Assembly (NCBI GenBank): GCA_002401965.1
Contig: NVUR01000002.1
Span: forward strand, 1-64,000
Length of the DNA stretch: 64,000 bases
Direction: 5' to 3'
Source of the DNA: Alphaproteobacteria bacterium
Lineage (GTDB): Bacteria; Pseudomonadota; Alphaproteobacteria; Micavibrionales; Micavibrionaceae
Part shown: positions 7,820 to 17,018 of the stretch, in pieces
Numbering within the stretch: the first letter of the stretch is position 1
How the letters are laid out: the number at the start of each line of letters is the position of its first letter
Notes under the pieces: model-generated
Told to the model about the DNA's origin: nothing
The model's input: the letters and a program-made list of their open reading frames with translations, nothing else
Databases searched by the model: none
Position numbers and translations under genes: made by a program

Positions 7820-8812
7820 TTAGTTTTGTAAGGCTTTTGCCAAATCGATCGCCGCATACGTCAGAACGCCGTTTGCGCCTGCGCGCTTGAACGAAACCAT
7901 GGTCTCCATAATCGCTGCGTCATAGTCCAGCCATCCATTATCGCAGGCGGCGCGCAGCATCGCATATTCACCACTGACGTGATAAGCAAAGGTCGGAACC
8001 TTATACTCATCTTTAACGCGTGTGATAATATCCAGATAGGGCATGCCAGGTTTGATCATAATCATATCCGCACCTTCTTGCAGGTCCAGCGCAACTTCGT
8101 GCATTGCTTCATCACTGTTGGCGGGGTTCATTTGGTATGTTTTTTTATCGCCGTTTAGGCAGCCTGAGGATTGGACGGCATCACGGAATGGACCATAGAA
8201 AGAAGATGCATATTTAGCCGCATAGGATAGGATTGTGACATTGCTCTGGCTGTTTTTATCCAGCGTCGCTCTGATCGCGCCAATACGCCCATCCATCATA
8301 TCTGATGGGGCAATGATATCCGCGCCTGCTTGCGCCTGCGTCAGGGCTTGTTTGCAAAGGATTTCAACAGTGGGATCATTTAGAATTTCACCATTCTCGA
8401 TTAAACCGTCATGCCCGTGGCTTGTATAGGGGTCTAACGCGACATCCGTGATAATGCCGATGTCAGGCACGGCGTCTTTGATGGCTTTGATCGCACGACA
8501 CATTAGGTTGTCAGGATTATATGATTCGCGCCCATCCGCTGTCTTTTTCTCTGACGGGGTAACAGGGAATAGGGCGATTGCGGGAATGCCAAGTGCATGC
8601 GCGGATATGACCTCTTTGACTAAAAGATCAATAGAATAACGATTAACATTCGGCATAGAGGCAATGGATTCGCATTTATTTTTGCCATCTATAACAAAAA
8701 CCGGCCAGATGAGGTCTGTGATATACACATTATTTTCTTCTACTAAGTTTCTGATCCATGTGCTGGAACGAAGCCTACGTAAGCGTTTGGAAGGGTATGA
8801 AGCATTAATCAT
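7820..8812 (-). CDS. hemB: Delta-aminolevulinic acid dehydratase (porphobilinogen synthase)
   Basis: 330 residues, full length. It condenses two 5-aminolevulinate molecules to porphobilinogen in tetrapyrrole synthesis. The Schiff-base lysines are in SYAAKYASSFYGPFRDA and MIKPGMPYLDI. The metal-site segment reads DVALDPYTSHGHDG, with Ala/Asp where zinc enzymes have cysteines, so this is the magnesium-type enzyme common in alphaproteobacteria. The allosteric Mg region RMRRLR is represented by KRLRRLRSSTWIRNLV at the N-terminus. It is divergent from the MarR-type gene, sharing about 125 bp of upstream DNA. Confidence 0.97.
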   Translation of the reverse strand: MINASYPSKRLRRLRSSTWIRNLVEENNVYITDLIWPVFVIDGKNKCESIASMPNVNRYSIDLLVKEVISAHALGIPAIALFPVTPSEKKTADGRESYNPDNLMCRAIKAIKDAVPDIGIITDVALDPYTSHGHDGLIENGEILNDPTVEILCKQALTQAQAGADIIAPSDMMDGRIGAIRATLDKNSQSNVTILSYAAKYASSFYGPFRDAVQSSGCLNGDKKTYQMNPANSDEAMHEVALDLQEGADMIMIKPGMPYLDIITRVKDEYKVPTFAYHVSGEYAMLRAACDNGWLDYDAAIMETMVSFKRAGANGVLTYAAIDLAKALQN

Positions 8813-8937
8813 GGTAAATTCTCATGTTTTTTACGTTTCTTTAAGTAAAAGATATATAAAATTACTTTGAGGTTAGATCAACTTTAATTATGATCGGCTG
8901 TAATAAATTAAGTCAGAAAAATATCCGGAGATACATT

Positions 8938-9396
8938 GTGACCACACCCTATTATGAATCAATTCAGCTGATTGAACGATTACACCGTCATTTTTTGGAC
9001 GTGTTGAAGGTGGAGCTGGATAAAAAAAATATTCAGGATATTAACAACGTGCAATGCATGATCTTGTACAATGTCGGTGAGGAGGAGATGACAGTTGGTG
9101 AGCTGACAATCCGCGGTTATTATCTTGGTTCTAATGTTTCTTACAATGTTAAGAAGATGGTCGAAAATGATTACCTTATTCAAGAGCGTTCTGTGCATGA
9201 TAAGCGTTCTATCCGTGTTAGGTTATCCGAGAAGGGCATTGAACTTTGTGGTATGATTTCTGCTATGTTTGATCGCCATGAAGAACAAATAGCAGGGTCT
9301 GATATTACGGAAGAGCGTTTGGCTGATCTGAACCAAACCCTTAAAATGTTAGAGCGTTTCTGGGCGCAACAAACCAATTTCGGCAGTGGATTCTAG
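8938..9396 (+). CDS. MarR-family winged-helix regulator, LdtR-like
   Basis: 152 residues with a MarR winged helix: MTVGELTIRGYYLGSNVSYNVKKMVENDYLIQERSVHDKRSIRVRLSEKG covers the recognition helix and wing. The motif RGYYLGSNVSYNVKKMV is characteristic of the alphaproteobacterial LdtR group, which in Liberibacter and rhizobia controls an L,D-transpeptidase and stress tolerance. The start is chosen at GTG 8938, which has CGGAG about nine bases upstream; the ATG at 8890 has no ribosome site. Being divergent from hemB, it may share control of that promoter, which is inference. Confidence 0.85.
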   Translation: MTTPYYESIQLIERLHRHFLDVLKVELDKKNIQDINNVQCMILYNVGEEEMTVGELTIRGYYLGSNVSYNVKKMVENDYLIQERSVHDKRSIRVRLSEKGIELCGMISAMFDRHEEQIAGSDITEERLADLNQTLKMLERFWAQQTNFGSGF

Positions 9397-9510
9397 TCTG
9401 CCTAATTTACTTCTCTTCTCACGTATTATAAATACGCTTCGTCGTTCGTGCCTTGCAGGAAAACAAATTACTTTGACTAATGCTGGTAGATTATTTTAGG
9501 AGAGGCATAT

Positions 9511-9708
9511 ATGTCTGATAAACTTCAAGGGCGCGAAATTATTATCGAATTTAACCCCATAGGCAATGTGGTAAAGGTTTCCGCAATGGATACGCAATCC
9601 CTTACTGAAATTTCTATACAAGGGCCGGCCAACGGTCAGGAATCTATTTTAAAGCGCAATGCCTTAAAACGTCTGGAGTATGTTTTGAAAAAGAAAGGAT
9701 TGATTTAG
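9511..9708 (+). CDS. Small conserved alphaproteobacterial protein (DUF6898-like)
   Basis: 65 residues, preceded by a strong AGGAGAGG ribosome site. The sequence MSDKLQGREIIIEFNPIGNV...KVSAMD resembles the short DUF6898 proteins that sit upstream of rpiB/glyA in many alphaproteobacteria. It is likely a beta-rich domain ending in a basic helix (LKRLEYVLKKKGLI). The function is unknown. It probably opens the transcription unit that runs into rpiB and glyA, 68 bp downstream. Confidence 0.7.
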   Translation: MSDKLQGREIIIEFNPIGNVVKVSAMDTQSLTEISIQGPANGQESILKRNALKRLEYVLKKKGLI

Positions 9709-9776
9709 GAGCATCGCAACGATATATTATTTTCTCTTTATAAAGTTGATATGCGTTGTGCGTAAAAGGATTCTAA

Positions 9777-10199
9777 ATGGAAAAGCTTGCGATAGCTTGT
9801 GACCACGGTGGCTATGCTTTGAAAGAGGCAATAAAAGCGCGCTTTGCGGATAAGGTTGAGTTCATCGATCTCGGCGCACATTCTATTGATTCTGTCGATT
9901 ACCCTGAATACGGTCAAGCCGTCGCCAAAGCCATTGTTGATGGTGATGTGACGCGCGGTATACTTATCTGTGGAACAGGCATTGGCATATCAATCGCAGC
10001 CAATCGTTTTCCTGAAATTCGGGCGGCTCTGTGTACGGATGTAACGATGGCACGTCTGACACGACTACATAATGATGCGAACGTTCTTGCGCTTGGTGCG
10101 CGGATTATCGGTGAGGAAGTCGCTTTTGACATCATAGAGACATTTTTAACAACGGAATTTGAAGGCGGGCGTCATTTGAACCGCATTAAAAAATTATAG
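9777..10199 (+). CDS. rpiB: Ribose-5-phosphate isomerase B
   Basis: 140 residues of the RpiB/LacA family, interconverting ribose 5-phosphate and ribulose 5-phosphate in the pentose phosphate pathway. It starts with the family signature KLAIACDHGGYALKEAIK. The catalytic cysteine is in GILICGTGIGISIAANR and the phosphate-binding region is CTDVTMARLTRLHNDANVLALG. AAAGGA precedes the ATG at normal spacing. It sits directly upstream of glyA, the usual alphaproteobacterial order. Confidence 0.96.
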   Translation: MEKLAIACDHGGYALKEAIKARFADKVEFIDLGAHSIDSVDYPEYGQAVAKAIVDGDVTRGILICGTGIGISIAANRFPEIRAALCTDVTMARLTRLHNDANVLALGARIIGEEVAFDIIETFLTTEFEGGRHLNRIKKL

Positions 10200-10252
10200 A
10201 TAAAACGAATTAGATAACAAATTGATTTTCAAAATAGAAGGATATGAGAATA

Positions 10253-11563
10253 ATGGGTAATGCAGCAGAAAAACTAGACACAAATGATAATGGTTTCTTC
10301 ACGGACGATCTTAAAAATGTGGATGTGGATATATATAACGCCATTCAGGGCGAATTAGTGCGTCAACAAGATGGAATCGAGCTGATTGCATCTGAAAACA
10401 TTGTGTCTAAAGCGGTTTTAGAAGCTCAAGGTTCTGTTTTTACCAATAAATATGCGGAAGGTTACCCGGGGCGTCGTTATTACGGTGGTTGTGAGTTTTC
10501 TGATGTTGTAGAGAATATCGCTCGTGATCGCGCGAAGGAGCTGTTCGGTGCAAAATACGTTAACGTTCAGCCAAATTCAGGTTCACAAGCAAACCAAGGC
10601 GTTATGATGGCGTTGCTGCAGCCTGGTGATACTATTTTGGGGATGAGCCTTGCTGCTGGTGGTCACTTGACTCACGGTGCCGCTCCTAATCAGTCCGGTA
10701 AATGGTTTAATGCTATTCAATATGGTGTGCGCGAGAGCGATTCACTGCTTGATTACGAAGAAGTTGAAAGACTGGCGAAAGAGCATAAGCCGAAGATGAT
10801 TGTTGCCGGTGCTTCTGCGTATCCACGTCAAATTGATTTTAAACGTTTCCGTGAAATAGCAGACAGCGTTGGTGCGATTTTGTTTGTTGATATGGCGCAT
10901 TATGCGGGTTTGATTGCGGCGGGGACATATCCTTCACCTGTTCCGCATGCACATGTAACAACAACAACAACGCATAAGACTTTGCGCGGCCCGCGTGGTG
11001 GTATGATCCTGACCAATGATCTTGAGATTTTCAAGAAATTGAACTCTGCGATTTTCCCGGGTATTCAAGGTGGTCCATTGATGCATGTTATCGCTGCTAA
11101 AGCAGTGTCTTATGCTGAGGCTCTAAAGCCTGAATTTAAAATATATGGTCAAGCTGTTATCGATAATGCGCGCGCGCTGGCTGAAGCTTTGAAAGATGGT
11201 GGTTGTGATATCGTTTCAGGCGGTACGGATTCTCACATTGTTCTTGTTGATCTACGCCCCAAAGGCCTAACAGGTAAAGATACGGAAGAGGCGTTAGAGC
11301 GTGCAGGCATGACCTGTAACAAAAACGCTGTGCCATTTGACCCTGCGCCGCCAATGATAACCTCAGGCGTGCGCCTTGGTACACCAGCGGCAACAACGCG
11401 CGGCTTTGGTGTTGAAGAATTTAAACTTGTTGGTGAATATGCAACTGAAGTTCTTGATGGCTTGGTTGCGAATGGTGCAGAAGAAAATGCCGCCGTTGAA
11501 CAGGCTGTGAAAGCCAAGGTTGATGCTTTGTGTAAGCTTTTCCCGATCTACCCTGACGAATAA
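10253..11563 (+). CDS. glyA: Serine hydroxymethyltransferase
   Basis: About 436 residues. It converts serine and tetrahydrofolate to glycine and 5,10-methylene-THF, using PLP. The PLP lysine lies in [16 protein letters not shown]. Substrate and cofactor segments include [30 protein letters not shown] and SGSQANQG. The ATG at 10253 has AGAAGG 11 bases upstream; the in-frame ATG at 10244 leaves only two bases and is less likely. It is followed 21 bp later by nrdR and probably co-transcribed. Confidence 0.97.
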   Translation: MGNAAEKLDTNDNGFFTDDLKNVDVDIYNAIQGELVRQQDGIELIASENIVSKAVLEAQGSVFTNKYAEGYPGRRYYGGCEFSDVVENIARDRAKELFGAKYVNVQPNSGSQANQGVMMALLQPGDTILGMSLAAGGHLTHGAAPNQSGKWFNAIQYGVRESDSLLDYEEVERLAKEHKPKMIVAGASAYPRQIDFKRFREIADSVGAILFVDMAHYAGLIAAGTYPSPVPHAHVTTTTTHKTLRGPRGGMILTNDLEIFKKLNSAIFPGIQGGPLMHVIAAKAVSYAEALKPEFKIYGQAVIDNARALAEALKDGGCDIVSGGTDSHIVLVDLRPKGLTGKDTEEALERAGMTCNKNAVPFDPAPPMITSGVRLGTPAATTRGFGVEEFKLVGEYATEVLDGLVANGAEENAAVEQAVKAKVDALCKLFPIYPDE

Positions 11564-11584
11564 TTTATTAAGTAAAGGGCTTAT

Positions 11585-12046
11585 ATGCGCTGTCCATTTT
11601 GTGGAAATGAGGAAACTCAAGTTAAAGATTCGAGGCCGACGGAGGATAATTCAACAATCCGTCGCCGTCGCTCTTGCCCTGAGTGTGAGCAACGCTTCAC
11701 CACGTTTGAGCGTGTCCAACTCCGCGAAATGACAGTGTTAAAGGAGGGCGGCCGAAAGCAGCCCTTCACCCGCGATAAAATTATCCGTTCCATGCAGGTG
11801 GCGTTGCGTAAACGTCCTGTTGATCTGGATGAAATTGAGCAAGAAGCCAATAAAATCGTACGCATCCTTGAATCTCAAGGCGAGCCGGAAATTGTCTCCG
11901 ATAAAATCGGCGCACTTGTGATGGAAGCCTTAACGCGGTTGGACGCGGTTGGTTATATTCGCTTCGCCTCCGTTTATAAAGATTTCCGCAATCCCGAAGA
12001 CTTCAATGACTTCTTGAATAAAGTCAGTCACTTAAAAGATAAATGA
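11585..12046 (+). CDS. nrdR: Transcriptional repressor NrdR
   Basis: 153 residues. The N-terminal zinc ribbon has the paired cysteines [15 protein letters not shown] and [14 protein letters not shown], and an ATP-cone domain follows (about residues 49-139). NrdR senses ATP/dATP and represses ribonucleotide reductase genes by binding NrdR boxes. AAAGGG lies at good spacing before the ATG. The glyA-nrdR-ribD order is highly conserved in proteobacteria. No reductase gene is in the window. Confidence 0.97.
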   Translation: MRCPFCGNEETQVKDSRPTEDNSTIRRRRSCPECEQRFTTFERVQLREMTVLKEGGRKQPFTRDKIIRSMQVALRKRPVDLDEIEQEANKIVRILESQGEPEIVSDKIGALVMEALTRLDAVGYIRFASVYKDFRNPEDFNDFLNKVSHLKDK

Positions 12047-12049
12047 ACC

Positions 12050-13138
12050 ATGGTTCAAAACTCTGATATTCACCACATAAAATCCGCATTGTCCTTGGCA
12101 CGCAGAGGGCTGGGGCGTGTCTGGCCGAACCCGAGTGTCGGTTGTGTCATTGTACAGGATGATTGTGTGATTGCACGGGCGCGCACCGCCGATGGTGGTA
12201 GGCCGCATGCAGAGTCTCAGGCCTTAGAGCAAGTAGGCGCGTTAGCAAAAGGCGCGACGCTCTACGTGACGTTGGAGCCTTGTACACATCATGGACAGAC
12301 TGCACCGTGCGTGGAGGCTATTATTGCGGCAGGCATCGCGCGTGTTGTGATTGGGACGCAAGATGTTGATCCACGCGTTAGCGGTAAATCTGTTGCCACC
12401 CTCGAGGCAGCAGGAATTAAGGTAATGCAAGGCGTACTTGCTGATGAATGCCGCGCTCTCAATATCGGTTTTATAAAACGCATCACCGAAAACCGCCCGT
12501 TTGTAACGCTTAAAATGGCGTGTACGCTGGACGGCAAGATTGCTTGCACCTCAGGAGAGAGCAAGTGGATCACGGGAGACCTAGCGCGCCGTCATACGCA
12601 CCAACTGCGCAGTCGACATGATGCTATCCTTGTTGGTTGCGGTACGGCGTTGGTGGATGATCCTGCGCTTTCAACGCGTCTTGATGGTGTGGCGCATACA
12701 CCTGTTCGCGTTGTTCTGGATAGTAACTTAAGAATTTCATCCGATAGTCAGTTGGTGCGTACGGCAAAAGACGTTCCGTTATGGGCTTTTGGTAATGGAG
12801 ACGATGAGCACGCCGCCGCACTGAAACAACAGGGCGTTGTCATACATTCTTGTAACCCACATGATTTAACTTCCGTCTTGGAACTGTTGGTAAGCCAAGG
12901 TATAACCCGTGTACTTGTTGAAGGCGGCGCAGAGGCGCATGCATCGTTTTTGCGTCAGGGCTTGTTTGATGAATTGCTTATCTATCGTGCGCCGACTATG
13001 CTGGGCGGAGACGCTAAATCTATGGTCGGGTCGTTAGGTGTTGAAACTCTGGTACAGCGCCATGATTTAGTGCGGTGTTCTACTCAAACACTGGGGTTGG
13101 ATGTGCTAGAGGTATATAAGCGGAAGGACGAAAGTTAG
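12050..13138 (+). CDS. ribD: Bifunctional riboflavin biosynthesis protein RibD
   Basis: 362 residues. The deaminase domain (about 1-145) has the zinc motifs HAES and PCTHHGQTAPC. The reductase domain (about 147-360) has TLKMACTLDGKIA and LVEGGAEAHASFL. Together they carry out the second and third steps from the GTP-derived pyrimidine to 5-amino-6-ribitylaminouracil phosphate. It starts three bases after nrdR and its stop codon directly abuts the ribE start, so the genes are tightly coupled. Confidence 0.96.
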   Translation: MVQNSDIHHIKSALSLARRGLGRVWPNPSVGCVIVQDDCVIARARTADGGRPHAESQALEQVGALAKGATLYVTLEPCTHHGQTAPCVEAIIAAGIARVVIGTQDVDPRVSGKSVATLEAAGIKVMQGVLADECRALNIGFIKRITENRPFVTLKMACTLDGKIACTSGESKWITGDLARRHTHQLRSRHDAILVGCGTALVDDPALSTRLDGVAHTPVRVVLDSNLRISSDSQLVRTAKDVPLWAFGNGDDEHAAALKQQGVVIHSCNPHDLTSVLELLVSQGITRVLVEGGAEAHASFLRQGLFDELLIYRAPTMLGGDAKSMVGSLGVETLVQRHDLVRCSTQTLGLDVLEVYKRKDES

Positions 13139-13738
13139 ATGTTTACAGGACTTGTGAGAGAAATTGGTGTTGTTCGCTCCATTATTAAATCGCGTGGTGA
13201 TATGCGGATCGAAATTGGCACGCTTATGAACCTGTCATCGGTTCAATTGGGTGCATCCATTTGCTGTTCAGGGTGCTGTCTTACTGTTGTGGATAAAACA
13301 GAAAGTTCTTTTTCTGTCGATGTTTCTAATGAAACTTTAAGTAAAACCATTATAGACGCATGGCAGATCAAGACCCGAATTAACCTTGAGCCATCCTTGA
13401 AAGTCGGTGATGATATGGGTGGGCATTTTGTATCGGGGCATGTCGATGCCACAACCAAAATTCTGGAGATTAAGGAAGAGGGCGGATCATATCGTTTAAA
13501 AATTACCATCCCTTCGGCGTTAAGAATATTCATCGCGGAAAAAGGGTCTGTCACCATTGACGGTATTTCCTTAACAGTGAACGATGTTGATGATACAAGC
13601 TTCAACGTAAATATTATTCCCCACACTTGGGCGAAAACGACGTTAAGTGATCGCCAAGTGGGTGATGAGGTTAATATAGAAATCGACTTACTCGCGCGTT
13701 ATGCGGTGAATATGTTGAATAAGAAGGATGAGGCATGA
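13139..13738 (+). CDS. ribE: Riboflavin synthase, alpha subunit
   Basis: 199 residues with two lumazine-binding barrels. Each starts with the family pattern: MFTGLVREIGVV for the first and GGHFVSGHVDATTKIL for the second. It dismutates two 6,7-dimethyl-8-ribityllumazine molecules to riboflavin. Its start follows the ribD stop with no gap, and its last four bases overlap the next start (ATGA), indicating translational coupling. Confidence 0.95.
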   Translation: MFTGLVREIGVVRSIIKSRGDMRIEIGTLMNLSSVQLGASICCSGCCLTVVDKTESSFSVDVSNETLSKTIIDAWQIKTRINLEPSLKVGDDMGGHFVSGHVDATTKILEIKEEGGSYRLKITIPSALRIFIAEKGSVTIDGISLTVNDVDDTSFNVNIIPHTWAKTTLSDRQVGDEVNIEIDLLARYAVNMLNKKDEA

Positions 13739-14907
13739 GCAATAAAGCTACGATATCAAAGCAAGACGTGCGTGATGCGCGTTTGGGCACAGAAGATCAG
13801 AAAATTTTATCCTCCATCGATGAAATTATCGAGGATATGCGTAACGGAAAGCCTGTGATTATCGTTGATGATGAAGACCGCGAGAATGAAGGTGACTTAG
13901 TGATTGCCGCGCAAATGGCAACACCGGAGAATATTAACTTTATGGCCAAGGATGGTCGCGGCTTGATTTGTCTGCCGATGGAAGAGGCAATGGTTGATCG
14001 TCTTGGTCTACAGCTTATGGGGCGCGGTAATAACGCGCAGCACCGCACCGCTTTCACCGTTTCTATTGAGGCGAAAGAGGGCGTAACCACGGGGATTTCT
14101 GCGGCGGATCGTGCAAAAACAATTCAAACAGCAATTAACCCGCAAAATGGCCCCAATTCTGTGGCAACGCCTGGTCATGTATTCCCCTTAATGGCGCGTG
14201 AGGGCGGCGTTTTGGTGCGTGCAGGCCATACTGAGGCATCTGTGGATTTAGCAAAAATGGCTGGATTCAGTGGTGCAGGCGTTATTTGCGAGATTATGAA
14301 TGACGATGGCACAATGGCGCGCTTGGACGATCTCGTCGGTTTCGCGCAGCTCCACAATTTGAAAATCGGAACAATCGCAGATTTGATTTCTTACCGCCGC
14401 CGTAATGAGGTACTGGTAAAACGTATTCACGAAACTACAATCTCATCACAATATGGCGGTGATTTTAATCTGTGCCTTTACGCCGCGCAAATTGAATATG
14501 CGGAGCATGTTGCCTTGGTCAAGGGCGATATATCCAATGCGGATGAACCGGTATTGGTGCGTATGCATGCGATGAACATCCTTGGTGATGTTTTGGGTAT
14601 GGACGGTGATGCAACGCTTCAAAAATCTATGGAAATCATCGAAAAAGAGGGGCGCGGCGTGATTGTTCTACTGCGCTCACCCAATGCAACCAGCTTATCA
14701 GAGCGTCTTTTGAAGAAGCAAGAAAAGGCGAATTCCAAAGCCAACCCAAAACAAAATGAAAAAGTTTTGCGTGATTATGGTATCGGAGCGCAAATTTTGC
14801 TGGACTTGGGGGTCAGGAATATGGTTTTACTGTCCAACAGTCCGAAAAGTGTAATTGGTCTTGATGGATATGACCTACACATACAAGGCCATCGGGCAAT
14901 ATCCTGA
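13735..14907 (+). CDS. ribB: DHBP synthase with degenerate GTP cyclohydrolase II domain (RibBX type)
   Basis: 390 residues. The N-terminal half (about 30-230) is an intact 3,4-dihydroxy-2-butanone 4-phosphate synthase: [16 protein letters not shown] binds metal and substrate, and [13 protein letters not shown] carries active-site residues. The C-terminal half (about 235-390) is homologous in fold to GTP cyclohydrolase II, but where active enzymes have a three-cysteine zinc site (ECLTGD...LRCDCG) it reads [17 protein letters not shown] with no cysteines. GTP cyclohydrolase activity is therefore unlikely. This matches the RibBX-type hybrids known in proteobacteria, which implies a separate RibA elsewhere. 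Confidence 0.9.
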   Translation: MSNKATISKQDVRDARLGTEDQKILSSIDEIIEDMRNGKPVIIVDDEDRENEGDLVIAAQMATPENINFMAKDGRGLICLPMEEAMVDRLGLQLMGRGNNAQHRTAFTVSIEAKEGVTTGISAADRAKTIQTAINPQNGPNSVATPGHVFPLMAREGGVLVRAGHTEASVDLAKMAGFSGAGVICEIMNDDGTMARLDDLVGFAQLHNLKIGTIADLISYRRRNEVLVKRIHETTISSQYGGDFNLCLYAAQIEYAEHVALVKGDISNADEPVLVRMHAMNILGDVLGMDGDATLQKSMEIIEKEGRGVIVLLRSPNATSLSERLLKKQEKANSKANPKQNEKVLRDYGIGAQILLDLGVRNMVLLSNSPKSVIGLDGYDLHIQGHRAIS

Positions 14908-14925
14908 AGTTAAAGAGAGCGTTCT

Positions 14926-15378
14926 ATGCCACATATTATGATTGTTGTATCGCCTTATTATGATGAGGTAGCTGAGCATTTATTAACGGGTGCAAAAGCC
15001 GCGTTAGATGAGGCACATGCCACTTATGAAGTGTTTGATGTTGCAGGCGCATTTGAAATTCCAACAGCTATAAAAATGGGATCATTGCGAGAGGAAAAAC
15101 GCAGTACGGATCATCGGGAATTTGATGGTTTTCTTGCTTTGGGTTGTGTTATTCGTGGTGAAACAGCACATTATGATATTGTCAGCAATGAAAGCGCACG
15201 TGGCTTAACGCAATTATCACTGGATTACAATTTGTTGATCGGTAATGCGATTTTAACATGTGACACGCATGAACAGGCCGTTATTCGCGCTAACCCTGCG
15301 GAAAAGAATAAGGGCGCGGACGCGGTTGCGGCTGTATTATCTTTGTTGAACTTGAAACGGGCGTTGTATTCAAAATGA
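14926..15378 (+). CDS. ribH: 6,7-dimethyl-8-ribityllumazine synthase
   Basis: 150 residues of the lumazine synthase family. The ligand segments are visible: GAFEIPTAIK, GCVIRGETAHYDIVSNE (catalytic His) and the C-terminal CDTHEQAVIRA. It condenses the RibD product with the RibB product to make lumazine. The gene lies 18 bp after ribB and overlaps nusB by four bases (ATGA). Confidence 0.96.
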   Translation: MPHIMIVVSPYYDEVAEHLLTGAKAALDEAHATYEVFDVAGAFEIPTAIKMGSLREEKRSTDHREFDGFLALGCVIRGETAHYDIVSNESARGLTQLSLDYNLLIGNAILTCDTHEQAVIRANPAEKNKGADAVAAVLSLLNLKRALYSK

Positions 15379-15968
15379 CAAAAAATAATAAAAGAGATAG
15401 CCAGAAACTGGATAATAACAAAGAACTCTCTGCGCGTTTACTGGCGGTTCAGGCCTATTATGAAGTGCTGCACAATGCCAAGCCCGTGCGCCTTGTGATA
15501 GAGGAATGTCTGGAGCGTGGCTTACAACTGGATGATAGCGATGATTTAGCACCGCCACATGGTGCGTTATTCAAGAAAATTATTACATCTTTGGATACAC
15601 GTTTGGCAGATATAAGCAAAATACTTGGCGCGCATATTCATAAGAAAGAAGCTCCTGCACCTGTTATTGTCGCGGATGATACAAAGGCAGATGATACTAA
15701 GAAAGACGCTGCCGATACAGAAGGCGTAGCGCAAGATTGCGAAACACCTGACGAAGAACCTGCGCCGCCGCCACCTGAAAAAGAGCTGGAGCCGTTACTG
15801 AAATCTATTCTTCTTTGCGGTGTTTGCGAGTTGTTGGAACATCAAGACACTGACGCGCCGATTATCATTAATGATTACCTAAACGTAACTCACGCGTTTT
15901 ATGAACAACAGCAAGTTAATTTTGTAAATGGTGTCCTTGGTAAAGTCTCCTCTGTTTTGCGTGATTAA
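15375..15968 (+). CDS. nusB: Transcription antitermination factor NusB, with an internal acidic/proline insertion
   Basis: 197 residues, against about 140-160 normally. The N-terminal part (SARLLAVQAYYEVL) and the C-terminal part (EPLLKSILLCGVCELL ... IIINDYLNVTHAFYEQQQVNFVNGVLGKV) match NusB. Between them (about residues 92-137) lies a low-complexity segment rich in Asp, Lys, Ala and Pro (ADDTKADDTKKDAADTE, PAPPPPEKE), which accounts for the extra length. The insertion falls between helices and should be a disordered loop. NusB binds boxA RNA with S10 in rRNA antitermination. Pairing with ribH is conserved in bacteria. Confidence 0.92.
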   Translation: MTKNNKRDSQKLDNNKELSARLLAVQAYYEVLHNAKPVRLVIEECLERGLQLDDSDDLAPPHGALFKKIITSLDTRLADISKILGAHIHKKEAPAPVIVADDTKADDTKKDAADTEGVAQDCETPDEEPAPPPPEKELEPLLKSILLCGVCELLEHQDTDAPIIINDYLNVTHAFYEQQQVNFVNGVLGKVSSVLRD

Positions 15969-16069
15969 CTCTCGCCAATAAACCTTAAATTGTATGTATA
16001 CCTAACGCCCTGTTAATTAATTTTTGATAGGCTGTCCTGAGTGATGTTTTGTGAACAGGGATAACGATT

Positions 16070-16486
16070 ATGTATATAATAAGATTATTTTTAGCGGTGA
16101 TAGCGGGATTTTTTATCGCAGGGAATGCATATGCGTCTTCTTCGGAAGAAACATCGGATGAAGGCAGTGTCGAGTATGTAACGTTAGATCCGTTAATTTT
16201 ACCGATTATCGACCAAGATGGCGTGTATCAGGTTTTAAGCCTTGCTGTGGTGATTGAGGTTAGTGGTGTTTCTGACGCCGATAAAATCAAAGCAAAAGCA
16301 CCACGGTTAAAGGATGCCTATATTCAGGATATGTACGGTATATTGAATGAAAATGCCGCGTTAAAGGGCGGTGTTGTCCAGGTTAATATGATTAAAAAAC
16401 GTTTGAATTACTTGACCAACAAAATTATGGGTGATGATGTCAAAACAGAAGTTTTGCTTCAGGTCGTTCAACAACGCCCTATATAA
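16070..16486 (+). CDS. Secreted protein, possibly FliL-related
   Basis: 138 residues with a clear signal peptide (YIIRLFLAVIAGFFIAGNAYAS, likely cut after AYA). The mature part EYVTLDPLILPIIDQDGVYQVLSLAVVIEV, followed by a charged helix ending LLQVVQQRPI, resembles the periplasmic domain of FliL-type stator-associated proteins, but the usual N-terminal anchor helix is here a cleavable signal. The family assignment is tentative. It has its own spacing from nusB (about 100 bp) and converges on bamE. Confidence 0.5.
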   Translation: MYIIRLFLAVIAGFFIAGNAYASSSEETSDEGSVEYVTLDPLILPIIDQDGVYQVLSLAVVIEVSGVSDADKIKAKAPRLKDAYIQDMYGILNENAALKGGVVQVNMIKKRLNYLTNKIMGDDVKTEVLLQVVQQRPI

Positions 16487-16491
16487 ACAGG

Positions 16492-16944
16492 CTATTGATC
16501 TGTTGGACTTGCCTTTGGTGTGTTAAAACGCCCCATATTTCCCAGTAATTGTTGCGTAAAGGTCAGTTCATTCCCGTGTGTTGGCGTTTTTGACCGCGCA
16601 TAAGGGATGTTTATTCTTTGTGCGTCTTGATCTCCAATAGATTCGACGATGCCTTCTTTTGTGAAGGAAACAACGACAATACGCTCTTTAACAACCTCAT
16701 CATCAAGAATACCGTGTTTTTCTGTTTCCTGCCCAATATAATACCAAATATTAGCATCAAAAGTTGATTGCGTCGTGGGTGAGCCCAATACACGTAACAC
16801 ATCTGACCTTGTGTGTTGTCCCGCAACAATATCACTCACTTGAGAGTCTTGCAGAAGGTTACCGCGTTGCGCCGTTACGGGTGAACAGGCGATGATGTTT
16901 GTGCTAATAAGGCAACAAAAAATGATTTTTAAAAACTTTTGCAT
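16492..16944 (-). CDS. bamE: Outer membrane assembly lipoprotein BamE (SmpA/OmlA)
   Basis: 150 residues. The N-terminus is a lipoprotein signal (FLKIIFCCLISTNIIACSP, lipid Cys at about 20). The BamE fold follows: DIVAGQHTRSDVLRVLGSPTTQSTFDANIWYYIGQ and a strand pair with VVVSFTKEGIVESIG. It is a small subunit of the BAM complex that inserts beta-barrel proteins. The gene is divergent from the bc1 chaperone gene, a common alphaproteobacterial arrangement. Confidence 0.92.
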   Translation of the reverse strand: MQKFLKIIFCCLISTNIIACSPVTAQRGNLLQDSQVSDIVAGQHTRSDVLRVLGSPTTQSTFDANIWYYIGQETEKHGILDDEVVKERIVVVSFTKEGIVESIGDQDAQRINIPYARSKTPTHGNELTFTQQLLGNMGRFNTPKASPTDQ

Positions 16945-17018
16945 AGCATTCTTTTGTAATAATGGTATTTCTTACGGACTGTAGAGATAATTTTAGAAAA
17001 AACCTAGAGCTAAAATCA

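Noticed and set aside
7624-7857. Frame of 77 codons between motA and hemB
   Set aside because: It starts inside the end of hemB, has no ribosome site, and its Cys/His/Phe-rich product looks like translated AT-rich intergenic DNA.
11564-12050. FMN riboswitch expected before riboflavin genes
   Set aside because: ribD starts three bases after nrdR and I saw no RFN-type conserved elements in the operon; regulation must come from elsewhere.
13735-14907. Full bifunctional RibBA with GTP cyclohydrolase II activity
   Set aside because: The zinc-binding cysteines needed for GTP cyclohydrolase II are absent.
16070-16486. Firm assignment of the 138-aa secreted protein as FliL
   Set aside because: Only the general pattern of the periplasmic domain fits, the N-terminus looks cleavable and no flagellar genes adjoin, so it is listed as possibly FliL-related only.
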